Shown piece by piece: positions 55,720 to 64,000 of a stretch of 64,000 nt of DNA. A model generated the notes under the pieces. That model searched no databases. It had not been told where the DNA came from and saw nothing but the letters and a program-made list of their open reading frames with translations. The position numbers were made by a program, and so were the translations under genes. The stretch spans positions 1,426,001 through 1,490,000 of the forward strand of contig NZ_JACCAE010000001.1 of assembly GCF_013409205.1 (NCBI RefSeq), written 5' to 3'. The number at the start of each line of letters is the position of its first letter. The first letter of the stretch is position 1. Source of the stretch: Janibacter cremeus. Lineage in GTDB: Bacteria; Actinomycetota; Actinomycetes; Actinomycetales; Dermatophilaceae.

Positions 55720-57502
55720 CCCGAAGAGCGCGGACGAGAAGGCATCCACGGATGCGGCGCCGACGGTCGTCGTCAGCCACGTGAGCGTGACCTACCGGGT
55801 CCTCGGCGGCGAGCGCCGGGGGGCACCCAGCAACCAGGGAGAGCGTCGCTCCCTTCGCCAGCTGCTCCTGCCGGGTACGGGCACACCCACTCGTACTCGC
55901 GAGATCCACGCGGTCAAGGACGTCAGCTTCGTCGCCCGTCACGGCGAGTCGATCGGCATCATCGGCCGCAACGGTTCGGGCAAGTCCACCCTGCTGCGGG
56001 CGGTGGCCGGCCTCATTCCTCCGTCGGAGGGGAGGCTGTGGGTCTCCGGCGAGCCCTCGTTGCTCGGCGTCAACGCCGTACTGATCAACAAGCTGAGCGG
56101 CGAACGCAACATCTACGTCGGGGGGCAGGCCCTCGGGTTGACCACCGCCGAGATCGACGAGAAGTTCGACGACATCGTCGAGTTCTCCGGGATCGGCGAT
56201 GCCGTCTACCTGCCGATGAGCACGTACTCCTCCGGCATGGGCGCCCGCCTGCGTTTCGCCATCTCCACCGCCGCAGCACCCGACGTCCTGATGATCGACG
56301 AGGCCTTGGCCACCGGGGACGCCTCCTTCCGGCAGCGAAGCGCCGAACGCATCGCCGAGATCCGGGATGCGGCCGGTACCGTCTTCCTGGTCTCCCACTC
56401 CAACTCCAACATCCGCGAGATCTGCGACCGGGTACTGTGGATTGATCAGGGCCGACTGATCATGGACGGACCCACGGAGCAGGTTCTCCCTGCCTACGAG
56501 GCGCTCCTACCCAAGAGCAAGGCTCCCAAGAAGAAGGCCCGCCGCGAGCCGGACGTGCCCGGCACCGTCCGCTGGACGGGTACCACCCGCTTCCAGACCA
56601 CCCGCGCGATCACCAGCGAAACCTGGGCCCCGGGGGTGGCCGGATGTTTCGTCGTCAGCGTGGAGCGCATGGCCATCGCGCGGATGGTCGCCCCGATCGC
56701 GGCCCGTCTCGGCTGGCCGATGCTGTGGGTGCGCCCCGGCTCCATCCCCGAGGCCACCCGCGACGAGCTGGGTCGGCTCGCCCCCGAACGCGTCATCGTC
56801 GCGGGCGGCGAGGGCCTGGTGGACGCCGAGAGGTACAGCCGCATCGAGGAGTTGGTCAGCGGCACGGTCGAGCGGCTGGGTACGGACGACCCCGCCCGGG
56901 CAGCGGCCCAACTGGTCGAGGCCTTCCCCCCGCGGGACCGCTCGACCGTGTACGTGACCCACCCGGACAACGCCGGGCGCACCCCCGTGACATCCCTGCA
57001 GGCGGCAGTGACCGGTCGTGCCGTGGTCGTGTGCGACACCGTGGGGGTGACGGATGAGCTCACCGCCGCCCTGTCGGACCTGCGGCCACGGCGACTCGTC
57101 CTCGTCGGCTACGAGGAGGAGTGGCCCACAGACGTCGTCGATGCACTGCGGCACGCCACCGACGCCGAGATCGGGTACTCCCCGGAGGGTGGACCGATGG
57201 CCCGGGCGGCCGGGCTGTGGGAGGACAGTGAGCCTGGCGGGCGGGCGATCGTCTCCGGCGCCGCGGCCGTCGAGATGCTCTCCGCCACCGTCGCCTCCGC
57301 GCACACCCGCGCCCCGATGCTGCTGGTGACGTCTGGCCGGCTCCCGGCCATCGTGCACACCGCCTTGGAACGCCTCGCGCCTTCCGAGATCGTGCTCGCC
57401 GGGGCGGTCGAGGCACTCCCGCCGGATCTCCGGCAGACCCTCGGCGAGATCGTCACCACCGGGTCACCGGCGGCCGAGGCCACTCGCCCGCTGCAGGCGT
57501 GA
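55712..57502 (+). CDS. tagH: TagH-like ABC ATPase with C-terminal CWB2-like repeats
   Basis: 596-residue protein. Residues 20-265 form a polysaccharide-exporter ATPase: Walker A GRNGSGKST (85-93), signature YSSGMGARL (172-180), Walker B VLMIDEALATGD (192-203), H-loop His229. After a Lys/Arg-rich linker (266-284), residues 285-590 contain stretches resembling cell-wall-binding repeat 2: TTRFQTTRAITSETW, then MVAPIAARLGWPMLWVRPGSIP and LAPERVIVAGG, with two more diverged copies (MLLVTSGRLPAIVHTALERLAPSEIVLAGA). Classical TagH and Wzt proteins carry other C-terminal domains. GTG start. Confidence 0.9.
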   Translation: MADPKSADEKASTDAAPTVVVSHVSVTYRVLGGERRGAPSNQGERRSLRQLLLPGTGTPTRTREIHAVKDVSFVARHGESIGIIGRNGSGKSTLLRAVAGLIPPSEGRLWVSGEPSLLGVNAVLINKLSGERNIYVGGQALGLTTAEIDEKFDDIVEFSGIGDAVYLPMSTYSSGMGARLRFAISTAAAPDVLMIDEALATGDASFRQRSAERIAEIRDAAGTVFLVSHSNSNIREICDRVLWIDQGRLIMDGPTEQVLPAYEALLPKSKAPKKKARREPDVPGTVRWTGTTRFQTTRAITSETWAPGVAGCFVVSVERMAIARMVAPIAARLGWPMLWVRPGSIPEATRDELGRLAPERVIVAGGEGLVDAERYSRIEELVSGTVERLGTDDPARAAAQLVEAFPPRDRSTVYVTHPDNAGRTPVTSLQAAVTGRAVVVCDTVGVTDELTAALSDLRPRRLVLVGYEEEWPTDVVDALRHATDAEIGYSPEGGPMARAAGLWEDSEPGGRAIVSGAAAVEMLSATVASAHTRAPMLLVTSGRLPAIVHTALERLAPSEIVLAGAVEALPPDLRQTLGEIVTTGSPAAEATRPLQA

Positions 57503-57705
57503 GGGCGGGCGCCCGGTCCCGCTCCGCAGGTCCGACCAGCAGCTCGCGGCACAGGGGACCGATGGGGCACTCCGTCCCGGAACCATGTACCGTGGGGACC
57601 ACGAGAAACCACACAGATCCGGGTCCACTCAGGCAGTTCCGCATCCCCATCGGGGACGCGGGGTGATCTGAGTCGGCCCGCACTAGCGTATGAGGGGGTC
57701 ACGCC

Positions 57706-57897
57706 ATGGGGCGCGGCCGAGCGAAGGCGAAGCAGACCAAGGTTGCCCGCGAGCTGAAGTACTACTCGCCCGACACCGACCTGCGAGCGCTGGAGGCGGA
57801 ACTTCACGGCAAGTCTCACGGGCGCACCGAGCGTGCGCACGACGAAGAGCACCACGTGGACGACGACGACGAGTCCTGGTCCGACGCGGAGCGGTAA
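57706..57897 (+). CDS. DUF3073 family small protein
   Basis: 63-residue protein MGRGRAKAKQTKVARELKYYS..., strongly conserved in actinobacteria, with a basic N-terminus and an acidic His/Asp/Ser-rich C-terminus. It lies near purM/purF as in Mycobacterium (Rv0810c). Function unknown. GAGGGGG serves as SD, and a -10-like TAGCGT is at 57684-57689. The 57503-57705 gap holds this promoter region and a small CCCC-ATC-GGGG hairpin, no gene seen. Confidence 0.92.
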   Translation: MGRGRAKAKQTKVARELKYYSPDTDLRALEAELHGKSHGRTERAHDEEHHVDDDDESWSDAER

Positions 57898-57910
57898 TAT
57901 TCTCTGACCG

Positions 57911-57931
57911 GCAGGGCTGGCACGGCCCTGC
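57911..57931. terminator. Hairpin between convergent DUF3073 and LuxR-type genes
   Basis: GCAGGGC (57911-57917) and GCCCTGC (57925-57931) with a 7-nt loop, 13 nt after the DUF3073 stop and next to the opposite gene's stop at 57933. Confidence 0.6.
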
Positions 57932-57932
57932 G

Positions 57933-58538
57933 TCAGATCAACCCCTGACGACGCGCTTCGGCGACCGCGGCAGCACGCCCCGAGACGCCGAGCCGACCGT
58001 AGGTGTGTGACAGGTGTGACTTCACGCTCGAGAGGCTGAGGTACAGCTGCTCGGCCACGTGCTTGTTCCCCAGTCCCGCACCCACCAGCCGCAGCACCTC
58101 GACCTCCCGTTCCGACAGGGGCGGAGTTTCCCGGGGTGTGCGCTGGACGAGGGGTCCGGTCACCGGCTGGTCCAGATCAGCGCGCTCCCCCCGTGCGGCA
58201 GCACGGACGGCAGCGCCGATCTGCAGCGGTGTGCTCGACACGACGAGAGCGCCACGGGCTCCCGCGGCGATGATGCTCTCGGCAGGCACGTCGTCCTCGA
58301 TGAGGGCGACCCACGCAGGGCCCTCGTGCGCCCGTGCGGCGGTCAGGACCTCGACGGGGTCACAGCCGAGCCCCCCGACGAGCAGGATGACGTCCACCTG
58401 CGGGGTCGTGGCGACCTCGGTCTGCGTCGCGGCCGATGTGACGGTCTCCAGGTCCGGGTCCGCGCCGAGGACGGCGACGAGGGCATCCCGACGGCGTTCG
58501 TCGGCGTCGGCGACGAGGATCCGGATGGCGGGTGTCAG
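57933..58538 (-). CDS. LuxR-type response regulator with pseudo-receiver, apparent CTG start
   Basis: Read from CTG at 58538 the protein has 201 residues. Residues 5-120 form a receiver domain (RILVADADERRRDALVAVL...), and 135-200 form a LuxR HTH (LSEREVEVLRLVGAGLGNKHVAEQLYLSLSSVKSHLSHTYGRLGV). The phospho-acceptor Asp is replaced by Val54 (VDVILLVGG), so classical phosphorylation is unlikely. No ATG, GTG or TTG exists between the CTG and the GTG at 58397, which would cut away a third of the receiver. The CTG overlaps the purM stop as CTGA and has GGGGAG (58544-58549) five nt upstream. Confidence 0.8.
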   Translation of the reverse strand: MTPAIRILVADADERRRDALVAVLGADPDLETVTSAATQTEVATTPQVDVILLVGGLGCDPVEVLTAARAHEGPAWVALIEDDVPAESIIAAGARGALVVSSTPLQIGAAVRAAARGERADLDQPVTGPLVQRTPRETPPLSEREVEVLRLVGAGLGNKHVAEQLYLSLSSVKSHLSHTYGRLGVSGRAAAVAEARRQGLI

Positions 58539-59646
58539 GCGTACTCCCCGACGACCTGGACGGCGCCGCCGTCCACGCCCTTGGCGCCCTGGACGACCTC
58601 GCTGTCGGGCGCGGTGGTCGCGGTCCCGGCATCGCTGACCTCACCGAGCACCCACGCGTCGATGCCGGCGGCCCGGGACCGGGCGATCGCCGCGTCGGCA
58701 TCACCCTGCGGCAGGGCCGCGACGAAGCCGATGCCCATGTTCAGGGTGCGCTCCAGGTCGGATTGCGGGACCGAGCCGAGCCGACCGACGAGGGAGAAGA
58801 TCGCTGGTGGGGTCCAGGTCGAACGGTCGACGCGCGCCAGCGTGCCGGAGGGCATCACCCGGGCCAGGTTGGCCGCCAGACCGCCACCGGTGACGTGGCT
58901 GAGCGCATGGACGTCGACCTCCGCGGACCGCACGAGGTCCAGCAGAGCGCGGGTGTAGATACGCGTCGGCTCGAGCAGCTCCTCACCGAGGGTGCGGCCC
59001 AGCTCGTCGACGTGGCGGTCGAGCTCCCACCCGGCGGCGGCGATGACCCGACGCACGAGGGAGTAGCCGTTGGAGTGCAGGCCCGAGGAGGCGAAGGCCA
59101 GGACGGCGTCACCAGCGACCACGCGATCCGGGCCGAGGACGGCGTCGTGCTCGACGACGCCGGTGGCGGCACCGGCCACGTCGTACTCGTGCGGGTCGAG
59201 CAGGCCGGGGTGCTCCGCGGTCTCGCCGCCGACCAGCGCGACACCGGCGAGCTCGCACCCCTTCGCGATGCCCGCCACGATCGCCGCGATGCGCTCCGGG
59301 ACGACCTTGCCGGTCGCGATGTAGTCGGTCATGAAGAGCGGTTCGGCACCGCAGACGACGATGTCGTCGACGACCATGCCGACGAGGTCCTGGCCGATGG
59401 TGTCGTGCGTGTCCATCGCCTGCGCGATCGCGACCTTGGTGCCGACTCCGTCGGTGGAGGTGGCGAGCACGGGGCGGCGCATGCCCTGCAGGGCACTGGC
59501 GTCAAACATCCCGGCGAAACCACCGAGACCGCCGAGGACCTCCGGGCGAGTGGCCCTGCGGACCGACTCCTTCATCAGGTCGACGGCCTTGTCGCCGGCC
59601 TCGACGTCGACTCCGGCATCGGCGTAGGTGATCGGGGACTGCTGGG

Positions 59647-59650
<4 letters not shown>
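58535..59650 (-). CDS. purM: Phosphoribosylformylglycinamidine cyclo-ligase
   Basis: 371-residue AIR synthetase, the fifth step of purine biosynthesis. TYADAGVDVEAGDKAVDLMK opens the protein; STDGVGTKVAIAQ and VCGAEPLFMTDYIATGK are the ATP and FGAM binding stretches; LVGGETAEHPG follows, and then HVTGGGLAANLAR. GTG start overlapping the purF stop (GTGA, 59647-59650). Followed by the CTG-started regulator. Confidence 0.97.
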
Positions 59651-61173
<1,523 letters not shown>

Positions 61174-61233
61174 GGGGTCCAGTCTCCCACAGCCCGGGAG
61201 GCGGGCACAGTGTGGCCGACCGGCCCCCTTCGT

Positions 61234-61464
61234 CTACTTGCGGTAGGTGAGGAGCGCTGCGACGACGGCTCCGACGAGACCACCGGCACAGAGACCGACG
61301 ACACTCATGAATCCCAGGGCAGCGCTCGGGTCGTAGCTGATGTTGTAGCCCCCGTCGGTGTTCGGTCCGAGCAGCGAGATGACCCCGAAGACGATGAAGC
61401 CGATGATCGCCCCGGTGGCGATGAAGGGGATGGGCTTCGGGCGGCTGGGTGGCTTGCTGGTCAC
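61234..61464 (-). CDS. Small two-helix membrane protein
   Basis: 76-residue protein with a GTG start. A Pro/Lys-rich N-terminus (VTSKPPSRPKP) is followed by two hydrophobic helices (about residues 13-30 and 48-72) and a KR-ending tail. Not recognised. It precedes purF on the same strand with a 60-nt gap. The longer reading of this frame is antisense to two other genes and was rejected. Confidence 0.7.
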   Translation of the reverse strand: MTSKPPSRPKPIPFIATGAIIGFIVFGVISLLGPNTDGGYNISYDPSAALGFMSVVGLCAGGLVGAVVAALLTYRK

Positions 61465-61572
61465 TGCCCCATCGTAGGTCGGGCGCCCGGACGGTCGGGA
61501 GGCGCGGCCGTGGGGGTCGGTAGAGTCACGGAAGGCCGGGCTGCCACCGACCTGCGATCGAAGGACCCTGAC

Positions 61573-62202
61573 ATGCCTGTCTTCCGCCAGGACGAACGCA
61601 AGTTCCTCTTCGTCCACATCCCCAAGACCGGTGGTTCCAGCATCGAGCGCGCCTTCGCCGATGTCGGGTACAAGACGCTCTACCGCGACGGTCGGGTGGG
61701 GCCGGCGTCGTGGAGCAGCATCCGCCGGTGCACGCCGCAGCACATGCACCGCGAGATGCTGGAGATGATCCTGCGGATCGACCAGTTCGACGGCATCTTC
61801 ACGGTCGTACGGGACCCCATGGCACGGATCAGGTCCGAGTACCTCTGGCGGCACCGGCACGTCGACTTCTCGGTCGACGGCAAGTCCGTCGAGAAGTGGA
61901 CCGCCAAGACCCTGCGCCGCTACGGCAAGGACCCCTTCATCTTCGACAACCACATCCGTCCGCAGGTCGAGTTCCTGCTCGATCGCGCACTGGTCTTCCG
62001 CTTCGAGGACGGGCTGGACGCGATGGCCGCCACACTGAACAAGAAGTGGAAGCTCGGCCTCCCCGACGAGCTGCCCCGCCTGCGCGAGGGGGCGACGGCG
62101 ACCAGGTACTCGAGCAGGGACGTCGAGGTCACGGACCGGACACGACGGCTCGTGACGGACTTCTACCGCGAGGACTACGAGCGCTTCGGTTACCGCACCT
62201 GA
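61573..62202 (+). CDS. Sulfotransferase family 2 protein
   Basis: 209-residue sulfotransferase-like protein. FVHIPKTGGSSIERAFADVGYK (residues 12-33) is the PAPS 5'-loop, and IFTVVRDPMARIRSEYLWR (about 77-95) is the 3'-phosphate loop. AAGGA upstream of the ATG. A third sulfotransferase-like gene in this window, standing alone between purF and a dehydrogenase. Acceptor unknown. Confidence 0.85.
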   Translation: MPVFRQDERKFLFVHIPKTGGSSIERAFADVGYKTLYRDGRVGPASWSSIRRCTPQHMHREMLEMILRIDQFDGIFTVVRDPMARIRSEYLWRHRHVDFSVDGKSVEKWTAKTLRRYGKDPFIFDNHIRPQVEFLLDRALVFRFEDGLDAMAATLNKKWKLGLPDELPRLREGATATRYSSRDVEVTDRTRRLVTDFYREDYERFGYRT

Positions 62203-62220
62203 GCGTCGTAGATTGACCGC

Positions 62221-63270
62221 ATGGACCCGCAGCGCCCGCACGCCGACGTCCCCGGGATGACGCTCCCCACGCCCCGCACCCCCGACCCGGCCACCGCACC
62301 CGGCCTGCGTTGGGGGCTGCTCGGGGCGGGCTGGATCGCCTCGCAGATGGCCTTCTCCCTGCGGGGCACCACCCAGGAGGTCGTCGCCGTCGGCTCCCGG
62401 GACGCGGAGCGGGCGCAGGCCTTCGTCGCCGAGCACGCCCCGGGCGCCCGCGCGCACGGCGACTACGCCTCCCTCGTCGCCGACGCGGACGTCGACGTCG
62501 TCTACGTCGCCAGCCCGCACAGCGAGCACCTCGAGCACGCCCTGCTGGCCATCGCGGCCGGCAAGCACGTCCTCGTCGAGAAGCCGATGGCCCCCACCGC
62601 CGACGAGGCCCGCCGGATCGTCACGGCTGCCCGCGAGGCAGGCGTCTTCTGCATGGAGGCGATGTGGACCCGCTTCCTGCCGCACATCGACGTGCTGCGG
62701 CAGGTCCTGCAGATCGAGCTGCTCGGCGAGGTGAGCACGGTCCTCGCCGATCACGGCATCCGGCTGTGGCCGGACGGCCCGCAGCGACTGGCGGACCCGT
62801 CGCTGGCGGGTGGGGCCATGCTCGACCTGGGCATCTACCCGCTCTCCTTCGCCTCGCTCACCCTCGGCGGGCTGGAGCGGGCCACGGGCCTGGGTGACCT
62901 GACCGACCTCGGGGTCGACCGGCGCTTCGCCTTCGTCGCGCAGGGCCGCAGCGGAGCGGTCGCCTCGCTCTCGACGGACATGTCCGCGGGCACCCCGACG
63001 ACCGCCTCGGTCAACGGCACGTGGGCCCGCCTGGAGCTGGAGTCGATGTTCTACATGCCGACGACGATGCGCCTCGTCGGCGCGGACGGGGTCGTCCTCG
63101 ACACGATGACCGGCGACCCGATCGAGCAGCACCGCGGCCTGCGCCACGAGGCGATCGAGGTCGCGCTGCGCGTGACCGCCGGCGAGACCGAGTCGCCGAT
63201 CATGCCGCTCGAGGAGACCGTGGCGATCCTGACGGTCATGGACGAGCTGCTCGGCTCCCTTCGCCGCTGA
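62221..63270 (+). CDS. Gfo/Idh/MocA family oxidoreductase
   Basis: 349-residue NAD(P)-dependent dehydrogenase. The Rossmann motif GLLGAGWIA is at residues 33-41, the catalytic-Lys motif VLVEKPMAPT near 120, and the C-terminal substrate domain has GGAMLDLGIYPLSFASL. Substrate (sugar, inositol or dihydrodiol) not predictable. An internal ATG at 62257 is an alternative start. It overlaps the 3' end of the convergent sterol-carrier-like gene by 35 nt. Confidence 0.92.
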   Translation: MDPQRPHADVPGMTLPTPRTPDPATAPGLRWGLLGAGWIASQMAFSLRGTTQEVVAVGSRDAERAQAFVAEHAPGARAHGDYASLVADADVDVVYVASPHSEHLEHALLAIAAGKHVLVEKPMAPTADEARRIVTAAREAGVFCMEAMWTRFLPHIDVLRQVLQIELLGEVSTVLADHGIRLWPDGPQRLADPSLAGGAMLDLGIYPLSFASLTLGGLERATGLGDLTDLGVDRRFAFVAQGRSGAVASLSTDMSAGTPTTASVNGTWARLELESMFYMPTTMRLVGADGVVLDTMTGDPIEQHRGLRHEAIEVALRVTAGETESPIMPLEETVAILTVMDELLGSLRR

Positions 63271-63628
63271 GCGGCAGGTACGCGGACAGGTCGGTGCGCT
63301 GACCGCTGACCCGCACGCTCCCTTCGCGCAGGGCTTCGGGCCACGTGCGGTCACCGACCGCCAGGGCCAGCCACGTCTGCGGGTCGGTCTCGACGACCGC
63401 CGGCGGGGTGCCGCGGGTGTGCACCGGACCCTCCACGCACTGCGTCGCGGCGAAGGGCGGGACCCGCACCTCGACGCTGCGGCCGGGGGCGCGCTCGGCC
63501 AGCTCCTCGATCGTGTAGCGCACGGCGGTGGCGAGGACCGCCCGGTCCACGGGGGTGTCGTCAGCGCTCGACCACGCCCACAACGCGGCCACGCCCTTGT
63601 CCACGGGGATGCGCCGTCGTCCAGCCAT
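63236..63628 (-). CDS. Sterol carrier family protein
   Basis: 130-residue soluble protein of the actinobacterial sterol-carrier-like family that sits near purF (cf. mycobacterial Rv0807). Features: GVAALWAWSSADDTPVDRAVLATAVRYTIEELAERAPGRSVEVRVPPFAATQC, and TWLALAVGDRTWPEAL. Ligand unknown. Tail-to-tail overlap with the Gfo/Idh gene (63236-63270). Confidence 0.88.
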   Translation of the reverse strand: MAGRRRIPVDKGVAALWAWSSADDTPVDRAVLATAVRYTIEELAERAPGRSVEVRVPPFAATQCVEGPVHTRGTPPAVVETDPQTWLALAVGDRTWPEALREGSVRVSGQRTDLSAYLPLSGEGSRAARP

Positions 63629-63770
63629 GTCCCCAGTCTCGCACCACCGACCATTCGTCGCCCGGTCGACTCAAGGACACCGTTCGCACCCCCATTCGGC
63701 GCCCGGATGCGGCATGGTTCGTCGTGTCCGCTGCGCGGGCACGCCACGCCAGCTCCATCGGGAGGAACAC

Positions 63771-64000
63771 ATGTCCATCACCTCACGGGGCGCCTCGCTC
63801 GTCGTCGGCGCGGGTGCGGCCCTCGCACTCGTCGCCACGGCCGGGGCCGCCCACGCCGCCGACCCGGTCGACCCGGGCGGCATCGACCCGGCACTGACCG
63901 CGATCAACGTCCTCAACATCAACGACTTCCACGGCCGCATCGACAGCGACGGCACGGGTGCCCTGGGCAAGAACGTCGCGTGCACCATCGAGTCGGCCAA
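63771..64000 (+). CDS. Secreted bifunctional metallophosphatase/5'-nucleotidase (5' part only)
   Basis: Truncated by the window end after 76 codons. A Sec signal peptide (residues 1-29, ending AHA-A) is followed by the first metal-binding motif of calcineurin-like 5'-nucleotidases (LNINDFHGRI, residues 47-56). Would hydrolyse extracellular nucleotides to phosphate and nucleoside. SD GGAGGA at 63761-63766. Confidence 0.9.
   Translation, partial: MSITSRGASLVVGAGAALALVATAGAAHAADPVDPGGIDPALTAINVLNINDFHGRIDSDGTGALGKNVACTIESA

Overview
The window is very GC-rich, densely packed actinobacterial chromosome. The marker genes mshD (mycothiol), an orphan GlnR, mutT1 beside ppk, an HbhA-like gene behind an XRE regulator, MarP and DUF3073 beside purF/purM all point to the high-GC Gram-positives. 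Conserved gene order and a glycerol-phosphate glycopolymer locus suggest the Micrococcales, plausibly an Intrasporangiaceae/Janibacter-like organism; the family-level guess is inference. I see no phage, transposase, integrase or CRISPR array. No gap without a gene exceeds 300 bases.

Layout. 23-6530: housekeeping. An asparaginase-dtd-DUF2516 operon, an XRE/HbhA-like pair with histone-tail-like C-termini, a fur-like/ygfZ pair, an LCP cell-wall ligase and a nitrobindin-like protein. 6553-18327: a nitrogen/phosphate block. glnR, mshD and ppk overlap by 4 nt each and run into mutT1. A PHO-box-controlled pstSCAB operon follows, then the oppositely oriented phoU-like/pit pair. 18552-20995: a cobalamin riboswitch drives a FhuF-type 2Fe-2S protein, an enoyl-CoA hydratase-like protein and an unknown protein. 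21072-24921: two serine proteases (an S8 lipoprotein and MarP-like), a histidine phosphatase and tRNA-Lys. 25099-32957: a MarR/flavin reductase unit divergent from a luciferase-like monooxygenase, an RDD membrane protein, a MarR-MFS efflux operon, a D-amino-acid dehydrogenase and a membrane acyltransferase. 33005-37211: DUF445, GuaB1 (GMP-reductase type), a PHP hydrolase and a tRNA-Glu/Asp/Phe cluster.

37281-57502 is a surface glycopolymer (teichoic-acid-like) island. It holds a TarM-like glycosyltransferase, TagD, a GT2, two sulfotransferase-like proteins, two CDP-glycerol transferase/GT4 fusions, a Stealth phosphotransferase, a 1,132-residue tandem CDP-glycerol transferase, a CDP-alcohol phosphatidyltransferase and a TagGH exporter. 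The exporter ATPase carries a C-terminal region resembling cell-wall-binding repeats. 57706-64000: DUF3073, an atypical response regulator with an apparent CTG start overlapping purM, purM-purF, a small membrane protein, a third sulfotransferase, a Gfo/Idh/MocA oxidoreductase, a sterol-carrier-like protein and the first 230 nt of a secreted 5'-nucleotidase.

Several genes look leaderless, with a TAnnnT-like -10 box ending 6-7 nt before the start codon. Operon genes are commonly joined by 4-nt NTGA overlaps. The most unusual items are the riboswitch-FhuF operon, the TagH fusion, the CTG-started pseudo-receiver regulator, the sulfotransferase-bearing teichoic acid island and a pseudoknot-capable intergenic element at 5912-5992.
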